Source: an uncultured Mollicutes bacterium (GTDB lineage Bacteria > Bacillota_I > Bacilli_A > UBA3375). Taken from it: a DNA stretch of 59,227 nucleotides. The notes below the pieces were generated by a model. That model worked only from the letters and a program-made list of their open reading frames with translations. It was not told the DNA's origin and searched no databases. The DNA is taken from positions 1-59,227 of the forward strand of contig UWSE01000002.1 of the NCBI GenBank assembly GCA_900551955.1, written 5' to 3'. Each line of letters opens with the position of its first letter. Position 1 is the stretch's first letter. This document shows positions 45,704-55,102 of the stretch, one piece after another. A program made the translations under genes and the position numbers.

Positions 45704-47005
45704 TTAATATAATATATCAACATAATTACTAACATAACGTTTATGTAATGTTTTTACAAACAATAATTCAATTTTTTGCTTATCATTAACATCTATATCT
45801 TTGTTTTCTAGATAATCATCTATCGTATCATAACTTATAGCTAAAGCTTCTTCATCACTTTTTTGTGGATGATCATCTTCTAGATCTGCTGTTGGTTGTT
45901 TTTGATATAAATGGGATGGACAATCAAAGTATTCTAGCAGTTTTTTTCCTTGACGTTTATTTAAACCGAATAGAGGATTTAAATCACTGGCACCATCTCC
46001 AAATTTAGTAAAAAAACCTGTAACGTTTTCACTAGCATGATCTGTCCCTAACACTAATCCACCAATTTTACCAGCTAGAGCATATTGATAGACCATTCTC
46101 ATTCTTGCTTTAATATTACCTTTATTAAAGTCAGAAGTATTATCTATATCAAGATTAACGATATCCACTACTTCTTTGATATTATATGTAATTACTTGTT
46201 TGCTATCTAACCAATTAATTACATCTTGACAATCACTTTCATCTAATTGTTGTCCATAAGGCAATCTTACTAAATATAGATGATAACCTTCTCCCAATTC
46301 TTTAATGGCGATATCAGCTAATTTAGCACATAAAGTAGAATCTTGTCCTCCTGATATACCAATAATTAAATTTTTTAAACCACTCGCTAACAATTGTTGT
46401 TTTATGTAATTAACTCTTTTTCTAATTGTTAACTCAATATCTAAATGAGGACTAACTTGTTCATAATTAACAATAAAAGGTTGTAAGTCATATAATTGAT
46501 TTTCCACTATATAAGGTAAAATTACAGGGTTAACACATAAAGGGTTAAAATATTTTCTTAATTCTGTACTAGATAAATTAATGTTATTACCAAAATAATT
46601 ATGTTGTCCATTACGATTATATACTTCAAAATTCAAATGTTGTCTAATAAAAGCTATATCGTCCCAATTATCTAAATCTTGATAACTATCATAACCTATC
46701 GCCATAGTAAGATTAGCATTAGGATATTTATCAATCAAATACTTAAGTGTTTGGACAGTTGTTGATACATCACAACGATTAACTTCAAAATCATCAACAA
46801 CCAAACGCTGATCATTGAAACTGTCGATCCATAATTTACACATGGCTAGGCGATGTTGTTTATCTGTTTGAATATTTTTATAATTAACATCTCCTGTTGG
46901 CATCACTATAATCAAATCATAGTCTTTAAGCAACAATTGATTAATTATTGCTTGATGACCTAAGTGCGGTGGATCAAATGTTCCACCAAACAAACATATC
47001 TTCAT
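45704..47005 (-). CDS. nadDE: Fused nicotinate-nucleotide adenylyltransferase (NadD) and NAD synthetase (NadE)
   Basis: 433 residues. The NadD part (about 1-175) has GGTFDPPHLGH (7-17) and SSTELRKY (145-152). After a short linker, the NadE part (about 185-433) has the PP-loop SGGQDST (218-224), KGNIKARMRM, LGTDHASENVTGFFTKFGDG and PTADLEDDHPQKSDE, an ammonia-dependent short synthetase with no glutaminase domain. Together the two halves turn nicotinate mononucleotide into NAD. It follows pncB with a TAATG overlap, completing nicotinate salvage in two genes. The C-terminal HKRYVSN replaces the common HKRxxP. Confidence 0.92.
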   Translation of the reverse strand: MKICLFGGTFDPPHLGHQAIINQLLLKDYDLIIVMPTGDVNYKNIQTDKQHRLAMCKLWIDSFNDQRLVVDDFEVNRCDVSTTVQTLKYLIDKYPNANLTMAIGYDSYQDLDNWDDIAFIRQHLNFEVYNRNGQHNYFGNNINLSSTELRKYFNPLCVNPVILPYIVENQLYDLQPFIVNYEQVSPHLDIELTIRKRVNYIKQQLLASGLKNLIIGISGGQDSTLCAKLADIAIKELGEGYHLYLVRLPYGQQLDESDCQDVINWLDSKQVITYNIKEVVDIVNLDIDNTSDFNKGNIKARMRMVYQYALAGKIGGLVLGTDHASENVTGFFTKFGDGASDLNPLFGLNKRQGKKLLEYFDCPSHLYQKQPTADLEDDHPQKSDEEALAISYDTIDDYLENKDIDVNDKQKIELLFVKTLHKRYVSNYVDILY

Positions 47006-48414
47006 TATTCCTCATTTTCATTAATTAATTTCAATTTAAGGTGATATAATTCTTCACTTAAACAGATTGGATATAATTGGGGATTAGAATATCTTAAATA
47101 TTCGTTACTAAATTCGTTTAAACTTTGTTGATTATAGTCTTGTAATTCTTTAGTAGTATAATTATTTAATAAAATCTCTCCGTTATTGATAATAGGTTGT
47201 AGTAAAGGACGAATATTTTTAGGATAAAATTCTTGATAACCCAATATAAATTCATCATTATATCCTATCAATTTATCTTGTTTTTGATAATTTAGGGGCA
47301 AAATCATATCACATATAGCTTGATCTTCTTGGTTATACAATCGATAAGGCATTTTTAGACCTGGATTAGTTACTTTTGTTTTTGAATTAGATAATTTAAT
47401 CACATCTCGCTCATTACCTTTTGCTTTTAAATGAACTAATTTGTATACTCCACCTAAAGAACTACTATCACTACAAGAAACTAATTTAGTTCCTATCCCA
47501 AATGCATCAATTGGTGCACCTTGTTCTTCTAAATCAACAATAATGTGTTCATCAATATCATTACTAACCATTATCTTAACATCATTATATCCTTGTTGAT
47601 CTAATAGTATTCTTGATTGTTTACTTAACTTGGCCAAATCTCCACTATCAATGCGAATCCCATTAAAATTAAAGTTATTATTTTCCTTAGCTACCTTTAT
47701 CGCATCAGGGATACCTTTTGTTACTACATCATATGTATCGACTAAAAATGTTACATCTTTAAAAGTAGTGGCATATTCGCTAAACGCTTGATATTGATCA
47801 TTGTGCATTTGAATATAACTATGGGCATGAGTCCCGACACAAGGAATATCAAAGCGTTTAGCTGCACTTACTAACGAAGTACCATTAAATCCTGCTATAT
47901 AACTTGCACGACTTCCCCATAGGCTAGCATCTAGTTCATATCCTCGTCGGGCTCCAAATTCATATAGTGGTTTATCAGTTACCAAACGCATTTTACTAGC
48001 TTTAGTTGCAATTAGCGTTTGGAAATTAAAGATATTTAACACTAATGTTTCAATTAACTGACATTCTATTAAATTTCCAGTTATTACTAATATTGGTTCA
48101 TTAGCAAATATTACTTCACCTTCCATCGGAGCAAGGATGTTTCCTTTAAAAGCGAAGTTTTTTAAATATTCTAAAAATTCTTGATCATAATAACCTAATG
48201 ATTCTAAGTATTTAATATCATCTTCACTATATCTGAATTCTTTAATTGCTTCAATTAAATGTAGACTTCCAACATATACACAATGCCCATTATTAAATGG
48301 GTTTTTTCGAAAATATACCTCAAATGTTGCTTCAACATCTTTATGGTCATGCTTAAAATAAGCATAAGCCATATTGATTTCATACAAGTCTGTATGTAAA
48401 CCTAAACTGGACAT
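47005..48414 (-). CDS. pncB: Nicotinate phosphoribosyltransferase
   Basis: 469 residues. LHTDLYEINMAYAYF at the N-terminus, EFGARRGYELDA, VGTHAHSYIQMH and GIRIDSGDLAKLSK (phosphoribosyl binding) are diagnostic. It makes nicotinate mononucleotide from nicotinate and PRPP, driven by ATP. It is coupled to the NadD-NadE fusion. A 46-base gap separates it from deoC and contains a weak AT-rich hairpin. Confidence 0.95.
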   Translation of the reverse strand: MSSLGLHTDLYEINMAYAYFKHDHKDVEATFEVYFRKNPFNNGHCVYVGSLHLIEAIKEFRYSEDDIKYLESLGYYDQEFLEYLKNFAFKGNILAPMEGEVIFANEPILVITGNLIECQLIETLVLNIFNFQTLIATKASKMRLVTDKPLYEFGARRGYELDASLWGSRASYIAGFNGTSLVSAAKRFDIPCVGTHAHSYIQMHNDQYQAFSEYATTFKDVTFLVDTYDVVTKGIPDAIKVAKENNNFNFNGIRIDSGDLAKLSKQSRILLDQQGYNDVKIMVSNDIDEHIIVDLEEQGAPIDAFGIGTKLVSCSDSSSLGGVYKLVHLKAKGNERDVIKLSNSKTKVTNPGLKMPYRLYNQEDQAICDMILPLNYQKQDKLIGYNDEFILGYQEFYPKNIRPLLQPIINNGEILLNNYTTKELQDYNQQSLNEFSNEYLRYSNPQLYPICLSEELYHLKLKLINENEE

Positions 48415-48460
48415 ATATCTCCATATATAACTAAAAACACTATTATGCGTTTTTTAGCTT

Positions 48461-49123
48461 TTAATAACCGTCGGTATGAGTTTCTCCATTAACAATTTTA
48501 ACTCCACCGCTTGTACCAATACGATTAGCACCTGCTTCAATCATACTTATCGCATCTTCATAAGTTCTTACTCCACCAGCAGCTTTGATTAAAGTAGTAT
48601 CTCCAACTACTTCTTTAAATAATTTTACATCTTCAACAGTAGCACCTCCTGTACTCATTCCTGTTGAAGTTTTAACAAAGTTAGCTCCTGCTTTCATGAT
48701 AATTTGACAAGCAATCGTTTTTTCTTCATTTGTTAATAAACATGCTTCAATGATAACTTTTAATACATTATTACCAATTGCTTCTTTAATTTTTTTAATT
48801 TCATTATAAACATATTCATAATCTTTATCTTTTAATTTAGAAATATTAATAACCATATCAATTTCACTAGCACCGTTTTCTATAGCTTCTTTTGCTTCTA
48901 ATACTTTAATGTTTGTTGTGTTAGCTCCTAACGGAAAACCGATGACGCTACAAACTTTAGTATTAGAACCAGCTAATAATTCACTGGCTTGTTTAACCCA
49001 ACATGGGTTAATACAAATTGAGAAAAAGTCATATTCTTTTGCCTCGTTAACTAGTTTAATTAAGTCCTGTTCAGACATATCTTGTTTTAAGTTAGTATGA
49101 TCTATATATTTATTTAATTCCAT
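48461..49123 (-). CDS. deoC: Deoxyribose-phosphate aldolase
   Basis: 220 residues, TIM barrel. IDHTNLKQD at the start, VIGFPLGANTT, KVIIEACLLT and the Schiff-base lysine region FVKTSTGMSTGGAT are present. It splits deoxyribose-5-phosphate into acetaldehyde and glyceraldehyde-3-phosphate. The ATG at 49123 has AAGGAG at 5 bases; the GTG two codons upstream falls inside that site. Confidence 0.95.
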   Translation of the reverse strand: MELNKYIDHTNLKQDMSEQDLIKLVNEAKEYDFFSICINPCWVKQASELLAGSNTKVCSVIGFPLGANTTNIKVLEAKEAIENGASEIDMVINISKLKDKDYEYVYNEIKKIKEAIGNNVLKVIIEACLLTNEEKTIACQIIMKAGANFVKTSTGMSTGGATVEDVKLFKEVVGDTTLIKAAGGVRTYEDAISMIEAGANRIGTSGGVKIVNGETHTDGY

Positions 49124-49150
49124 TTTCACTCCTTCTTAATTATACAATAT

Positions 49151-51142
49151 TTAATGATTTGTATCTTTAATTAATAAATTCAATACATTCTCACTTGGGG
49201 TTTTTCCGATGCCATAATATGGATATGTATGGATATGAATAGCCGGATTAAAGTTAGCTTCAATTATTCCAAATTCATAATCATATAAATTTGGAATAAT
49301 CATGTCTATTCCACAGATTTTAACATTTAGTGCTTTGGTTGCGTTAACTGCTACATCTTTAAAATATTGTGGGACAAAATCACTCATTTCAAAACTATCT
49401 CCTCCTGTTGAGATATTTGAATTTTTACGTAAATATATTTTTTGATTACATGGGATAACACAATCTAGAGTTAATTGTTGTTCTGATAATATGTCAATCA
49501 TTTCCTTATCGATTTTTATTTTTTCCACAGGTCGATTGTAATGTTCCCCTCTTAGTGGATTTTGATTCTTAATATCAATTAATTGACTAATAGTATGTAC
49601 TCCATCACCAATTACATTACAGGCTTCACGATGAATAATACTAACACACTCATCATCAATTACTAAGAAACGATACTCTAATCCTGAAATAAACTCTTCT
49701 ATAATAACTTGATTAGAATGACTAAATGCCAATTCCAGTGCATGATTAAATTGGGCGTCTGTATGGGTATTAGGTAATATTGAAATTCCTAGACCAAAGT
49801 TAGTATCTAGCGGCTTAACAACAATTGCTTTATTTAACCAATCTTGATGTTTAGTTTGACTACTATTTCTAATTACAATCCCTTGTGGAGTTCTAATATG
49901 TTTTTTATCTAATAAATATTTAGTCATATATTTATTTTCTAACATAATAATATCAGCATAGTGATCAACATTAGTTTTAGTCGCTTGCACAACCAAACGG
50001 TCATTAATGCTAATAATATTATCTAATTCAGATAATACTTCAACTTTAAAATTACGTTTTTGTGCTGCTTCCATTAAGATTTTAGTTGATAATTCCATAT
50101 CTAAATTAGGATACTGATCAATATATTGTTTAAAGTAGAAAACATGATCTTTGGCATAATTACAAATTTCATAATCATACTCAGCTAATTCTTGATTAAA
50201 TAATTGATAATCAGCCTTCCCTTCCACAAAATCATTGATAAGCTTGTGAATAATTTCTGGTTGGTATTCACAAAAATTATTTAATAATCCGATCATATGG
50301 TTATATAATGTATCAGTAACACCATCAATTGTTAATTCTAAATCAAGATTATTAGCTTCCATTGCTACTAAATCAAAGTTAGCTACACATTGTTTAAAAT
50401 CAAAGTTATTAATTTCAATATGATCTAAATAATTAATTAAACATTCTAATAATTTTAATCCTTCATAACTAATACCAATTAAATAATTAGGATTTAAATC
50501 AATAAAACGTAATTCTAAATATTCATCGTACTTAATTCGTACTCTTCCATATAGTTCACGACGAGCTGACAGTTTACCTTGATTAATCATCTCATCAATT
50601 GATTTATTATAAGCTTCTAAACTACTAAAATCAAGATCGAGATTTTGTTCATTATAATATCCCCATTTATTGGTGTTACGACTACTTAAAACATTACTAT
50701 CTTTTAATGGTGAGAAACTAAAAAACGGTAATATTAATGGTGCATAAGTATATATTTTTTTCGTCATATCAATTAGACTAGAACTAAATCCACTAACATT
50801 AAAATGAATTCCACTGGTAAGTAACATTTTAACATCATAATTTGCAGCTAAATGGTGATGATACTCTTTATCATCCAAATTAGGATGATTAAGCGTATAA
50901 TCCAAATTACAATTAATTGGACTAATTGGCCACACATATCCATCTTGTGGATATTTATTTAAGGCTAAATAGTTCATCTCTTGATGCAACTCTTCTATAC
51001 TATCACATACATTAGATACTAATTCTAATTGATGATCACAAAAGTCTAATGTAGCATTTTCATCAAAAATTCGTTCATCTAATTGATAAGGATTAAAGTT
51101 ATGATCAAATACTAGACTTTCCTTTTCCATTCCAAATCTCAT
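49151..51142 (-). CDS. gshF: Bifunctional glutamate-cysteine ligase/glutathione synthetase GshF (GshAB)
   Basis: 663 residues, shorter than the usual 750. The N-terminal GCL domain (about 1-340) includes GMEKESL, TSGIHFNVS and YLELRFIDLNP. It is followed by an ATP-grasp domain (about 390-663) with VVKPLDTNFGLGI, EEFISGLEYRFLV and IEANFNPAIHIHTYPY. One polypeptide makes glutathione in two ATP-dependent steps. The start at 51142 (MRFGMEKES) has TAGGAG at ideal spacing; the upstream frame overlaps the MATE gene. Patchy distribution in Gram-positives often reflects transfer. Confidence 0.9.
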   Translation of the reverse strand: MRFGMEKESLVFDHNFNPYQLDERIFDENATLDFCDHQLELVSNVCDSIEELHQEMNYLALNKYPQDGYVWPISPINCNLDYTLNHPNLDDKEYHHHLAANYDVKMLLTSGIHFNVSGFSSSLIDMTKKIYTYAPLILPFFSFSPLKDSNVLSSRNTNKWGYYNEQNLDLDFSSLEAYNKSIDEMINQGKLSARRELYGRVRIKYDEYLELRFIDLNPNYLIGISYEGLKLLECLINYLDHIEINNFDFKQCVANFDLVAMEANNLDLELTIDGVTDTLYNHMIGLLNNFCEYQPEIIHKLINDFVEGKADYQLFNQELAEYDYEICNYAKDHVFYFKQYIDQYPNLDMELSTKILMEAAQKRNFKVEVLSELDNIISINDRLVVQATKTNVDHYADIIMLENKYMTKYLLDKKHIRTPQGIVIRNSSQTKHQDWLNKAIVVKPLDTNFGLGISILPNTHTDAQFNHALELAFSHSNQVIIEEFISGLEYRFLVIDDECVSIIHREACNVIGDGVHTISQLIDIKNQNPLRGEHYNRPVEKIKIDKEMIDILSEQQLTLDCVIPCNQKIYLRKNSNISTGGDSFEMSDFVPQYFKDVAVNATKALNVKICGIDMIIPNLYDYEFGIIEANFNPAIHIHTYPYYGIGKTPSENVLNLLIKDTNH

Positions 51143-51150
51143 ATTAACTC

Positions 51151-52470
51151 CTATAAAATGTTTTTCCATTTATCAGTTTTAATTCTAAGCACACCGACAA
51201 TAATTTTTATCACCATATCAAATACCATTACCACACTTACACCAATTACTCCCATTCCATTTTTAGCACATAAATACATTACTGGCAAGGTAAAGATAAA
51301 AGTGATTCCTGCATCAAGTAAGATTACAAAACGATTATCTCCCCCCGCTTTTAATGTAGCAATCATTGAAGCAACTGGAATACGTAAAATCATGTACAAT
51401 CCATTTAAATAAATTAAATATTTAATTAATGTAAAACTAATATTATTATCAACATTAAAGTACTTAATACTATATGGCATTACAGTTAACGTTAATATAG
51501 CAAGCACACTTGCAATAATTAATAAGAACTCAATAATGATGTGAAGTTGTTTTTTTATTAGTTTATCATCATTACTAACAATTTTTTCACCCATCACTAT
51601 TCCAGAAATTTGACTAGGAGCAATTACTAGTCCGTTAAAACTCATTGCAATACGATTAGCAATAATATATGCTCCATAACCTAATACTCCTGTCAGTAAG
51701 AAAATTTTAGTAATAAAGAATTTAGATAACCCGTACATAAATTCAACAATTAATAATGGGCTTGTAACGATAATTACTTTTTTAATAAAACTAGGATTAA
51801 AACTAAACATTTCCTTAAATGTGCCAATAAAAGGTGATTTGATATACCATGAATAAATATAATTAATTGCAATATAAACTATTTTTGAAATTAATGTAGC
51901 AATAGCAGCACCACCAATACCCATATTCATTTGGTAAATTAAAATCCAATTAAATAAACAATTAACCAGTAATTGGATAAAACCAATTACTAGTGATACT
52001 TGTGGTTTTTTTATCGCTCGATATTGATTAGTAAAAAGAATTTCAAATGGCGATAAAAAAACACTCCATTTAAAGATAGTAAAATATTCATATGCTAGTT
52101 GACCTGTTGGAGTATCTATACTGACTAAACTGTTAACAATGGTTTTTTCCGTTAAACTAAAAAGCAAAAAACAACCAAACACTACTGGGAGAATAATAGA
52201 GATTGCTATCCCCATTAGTTGTTTAAGTTCAATTGTTTTTTGCTGTGCATAGTATTGAACACTAAAACTATTTATCCCTGTTGCTATTGCAAAAAAGACT
52301 GGACCAATAATCATTGTAATACTACTAGCAATCCCAATTGCTTGAGTACCTAATGGATCATAGTGGTTAATCATAACACTATCAATTGTTACTGATAATG
52401 TTTGTAAACTAATTGCAATAAAAATTGGAACAAATAAACTAAAAATACTTTTAATACTAGTTAATTGCAT
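51151..52470 (-). CDS. MATE-family multidrug/Na+ efflux transporter
   Basis: 439 residues with about twelve transmembrane helices in two related halves (signatures near SVTIDSVMINHYDPLGTQAI and IANRIAMSFNGLVIAPSQ). The family exports cationic compounds against a sodium or proton gradient. The ATG has no recognisable ribosome binding site and lies 1 base after the trxB stop, so it is probably translated by coupling. The substrate is unknown. Confidence 0.88.
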   Translation of the reverse strand: MQLTSIKSIFSLFVPIFIAISLQTLSVTIDSVMINHYDPLGTQAIGIASSITMIIGPVFFAIATGINSFSVQYYAQQKTIELKQLMGIAISIILPVVFGCFLLFSLTEKTIVNSLVSIDTPTGQLAYEYFTIFKWSVFLSPFEILFTNQYRAIKKPQVSLVIGFIQLLVNCLFNWILIYQMNMGIGGAAIATLISKIVYIAINYIYSWYIKSPFIGTFKEMFSFNPSFIKKVIIVTSPLLIVEFMYGLSKFFITKIFLLTGVLGYGAYIIANRIAMSFNGLVIAPSQISGIVMGEKIVSNDDKLIKKQLHIIIEFLLIIASVLAILTLTVMPYSIKYFNVDNNISFTLIKYLIYLNGLYMILRIPVASMIATLKAGGDNRFVILLDAGITFIFTLPVMYLCAKNGMGVIGVSVVMVFDMVIKIIVGVLRIKTDKWKNIL

Positions 52471-52471
52471 A

Positions 52472-53377
52472 TTATTTTAAATCATTAATTGCGGATTGTG
52501 CCGCAATAGTACCATCATTAACGGCAGTCGTAATTTGTCGTAATTCTTTATTAATTACATCTCCTGCTCCATAAATAAATGGTTTACTTGTACGCATATT
52601 GTGATCAACTAATATATTGTTATTTTCATCAGTAATACCTAAATTTTCAAAGTAAGAAGTCATTGGGATAAACCCTATATAAATAAAGACTGCTTTAATA
52701 TCTAGTGTTGTTGTCTCTTCAGTTTTAACATTTTTTACAACAACTCCGTTAACTAAATCATCACCTATGATTTCTTCAGCAACTGTATCATACATAATGT
52801 TGATATTTTCTTTGTTTAACACTTTGTCAATCGTAATTTGTTCAGCTCTAAACTGATCACGACGATGGATCAAAGTAACACTCTTACAAATATCTGCAAG
52901 ATATAGCGCTTCTTCTAAAGCCGAGTTCCCTCCACCAATGACACAAACATCTTGTTCTTTAAAGAAGTTACCATCACAAATAGCACAATAACTTACACCT
53001 TTTCCTTGAAACTCTGCTTCCCCAGTAATTCCTAATTGACGATTAATCATTCCTGTTGCAATAATGACACTACGTGTTTGATATTCACTCATATTAGTTT
53101 TGACAGCATATGTTCCATCATCATTTGGATTAATACTTTCTACATCTCCATATTCGTAATTGGCACCAAAGCTTAAAGCTGATTCTTTCATCTGGTTAGC
53201 TAAATCACGACCTTTAATTTTTTTAAATCCTGGATAGTTTTCTACTTCATCAGTAATAAATACTTTTCCACCAGGAGCTGCTTTTTCTAACACTAAGACA
53301 TCAAGTCCTGCTCTAGACGCATATAAAGCACTAGTTAAACCAGCAGGGCCTGCTCCGACAATAATTACATCTTTCAT
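52472..53377 (-). CDS. trxB: Thioredoxin reductase
   Basis: 301 residues. FAD motif GAGPAGLTSA (8-17), the redox pair CAIC (131-134), NADPH motif GGGNSALEEA and the terminal GAGDV fit low-molecular-weight TrxB. It reduces thioredoxin with NADPH. Start and trpS stop overlap (TAATG). Near gshF it forms a thiol-redox neighbourhood. Confidence 0.95.
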   Translation of the reverse strand: MKDVIIVGAGPAGLTSALYASRAGLDVLVLEKAAPGGKVFITDEVENYPGFKKIKGRDLANQMKESALSFGANYEYGDVESINPNDDGTYAVKTNMSEYQTRSVIIATGMINRQLGITGEAEFQGKGVSYCAICDGNFFKEQDVCVIGGGNSALEEALYLADICKSVTLIHRRDQFRAEQITIDKVLNKENINIMYDTVAEEIIGDDLVNGVVVKNVKTEETTTLDIKAVFIYIGFIPMTSYFENLGITDENNNILVDHNMRTSKPFIYGAGDVINKELRQITTAVNDGTIAAQSAINDLK

Positions 53378-54363
53378 TATTCTCCTCTTAATCCCATAAC
53401 TTGATAAACTTCTTCTACTTTTTTCTTACTAATTGTATTGACAGTTTGTTCATGTTCTTCTAGATATTTTTCTATAATATCAAAGTTATTATAATAGTAA
53501 CTAACTTTTTCTTGAATCGGTTTTAAAAATTCATTAATTGTTTCAATTAATGTCGTTTTTAAAAATCCATAGTTTTGCCCCTTAAAGAAACTTAATGTTT
53601 CATCCATTGTTTTATTAGTAAGTTCTGCATAAATTACTAATAAGTTACTAACTCCTGGTTGATTTTCATAATCATAATGTATTTCACCGATACTATCAGT
53701 TGTTGCAGATTTAATTTTTTTCTCTACTTGTTGCGGTGAATCAAATAAAGTTATAAAACTTTTTTCGTTTTCATCACTCTTCGACATTTTTTTTGTCGGA
53801 TCCGTTAATGAAAATATTTTTGCACCACGTTCTTCAATGATTGGTTCAGGTACAACAAATAATTCTTGATTATATAATTGATTAGCCCGTTGTGCCAAAT
53901 CACGACAAAGTTCAAGGTGTTGTTTTTGATCAACACCAACAGGTACATGAGTTGTATTATATAATAAAATGTCACTAGCCATTAAGACTGGATAAGCAAA
54001 TAATCCGGCATTACAATTTTCTTGTTTACGACTTTTATCTTTAAATTGAGTCATTCTTTCTAACTCACCCATTTTAGTCATAGTTACTAATGGCCATAAT
54101 AATTCAGTATGGGCCGGAATATGCGATTGCACAAAGATCGTTGCTTCTTTTTCAAATTCTAAAGCAAAGAAAATACATAATAATTGCTTAATGTTTTCAC
54201 TTAGTACTTGAGGATCTTGAGCAATAGTAATACTATGCAAATCAGCTACACTAAGATAAGCTTGATTAGCATCTTTAACTTTATTCTTAAAGTTTTTTAA
54301 TGAGCCTATGTAATTCCCTAGTGTAATATTACCTGTAGGTTGAATTGCCGTATATATAATCAT
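53377..54363 (-). CDS. trpS: Tryptophanyl-tRNA synthetase
   Basis: 328 residues, class I. The HIGH-like element PTGNITLGNYIG (9-20), the GVDQKQHLELCRDLA segment and the KMSKSDEN loop (near 193-200) are intact. It charges tRNA-Trp. It sits inside the operon with no room for a T-box; the RBS is GGAGATATA. Confidence 0.96.
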   Translation of the reverse strand: MIIYTAIQPTGNITLGNYIGSLKNFKNKVKDANQAYLSVADLHSITIAQDPQVLSENIKQLLCIFFALEFEKEATIFVQSHIPAHTELLWPLVTMTKMGELERMTQFKDKSRKQENCNAGLFAYPVLMASDILLYNTTHVPVGVDQKQHLELCRDLAQRANQLYNQELFVVPEPIIEERGAKIFSLTDPTKKMSKSDENEKSFITLFDSPQQVEKKIKSATTDSIGEIHYDYENQPGVSNLLVIYAELTNKTMDETLSFFKGQNYGFLKTTLIETINEFLKPIQEKVSYYYNNFDIIEKYLEEHEQTVNTISKKKVEEVYQVMGLRGE

Positions 54364-54371
54364 TATATCTC

Positions 54372-55091
54372 CTATTTATAAACGTTATAATCATCGTCAG
54401 AGATGATCTCTCCGATATAATTTACTTGGAATTTAGCTTTACTTACAGCTAAAGGTTGACCAGAAGCTATTGCATAGCTATGATCATAGAAAGCTTCAAA
54501 CATACTAATATCATTAAAATTATCACCAACTACAAGAATATCATCGCTATTTATATTTTTATTTTCTACTAACCATTTAATTCCATTGGCTTTACTAACA
54601 TTTGGAGCACCAATATCTAAGTGATTGCCATTTAATACACAACTAATGTTGGGATTTTCACTACTTAGTTGGTTTGCTAATTGTTCTAAAAAAGCAAAGT
54701 TATCTTCTTTTAGAGTAATTGAAATAAAAACTATCTCATCATTAAATTCTTGATGATTATCTGTAATTGGGGTTAATGTTTTTCCATCAGAAATAAACAT
54801 ATACATATTAGGTTCATAATAACTAACAACCGCACTTACACTATCATTATCCATTATTTGTTGATAAATAGTTCGTTGGTTATCGTCAAAAATTATTGCT
54901 CCATTACAACAAATCATATACTTAGTTCTAAACATTTGTTGTAAATGTTTAGTTGCACAATATGGACGACCAGTTGCTAAGACAAACATATTGCCTTCTT
55001 CAACAAAGTCATATAATCTTCTGATGTCTAATTCATTAACTTGATGATTTTTGATTAAAGTTCCGTCAATATCTGATATTAATATGTTCAT
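54372..55091 (-). CDS. HAD-superfamily (Cof-type) phosphatase
   Basis: 239 residues. Motif I DIDGTLI (7-13), motif II LATGRP, motif III K of SKANGIKW and motif IV VGDNFNDISMFE are all present, and the cap is the C2B type typical of Cof/YidA proteins. It is a cytoplasmic phosphatase likely acting on sugar phosphates or flavin-related phosphates. The neighbourhood does not settle the substrate. Confidence 0.88.
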   Translation of the reverse strand: MNILISDIDGTLIKNHQVNELDIRRLYDFVEEGNMFVLATGRPYCATKHLQQMFRTKYMICCNGAIIFDDNQRTIYQQIMDNDSVSAVVSYYEPNMYMFISDGKTLTPITDNHQEFNDEIVFISITLKEDNFAFLEQLANQLSSENPNISCVLNGNHLDIGAPNVSKANGIKWLVENKNINSDDILVVGDNFNDISMFEAFYDHSYAIASGQPLAVSKAKFQVNYIGEIISDDDYNVYK

Positions 55092-55102
55092 AAAACTCCT
55101 TA

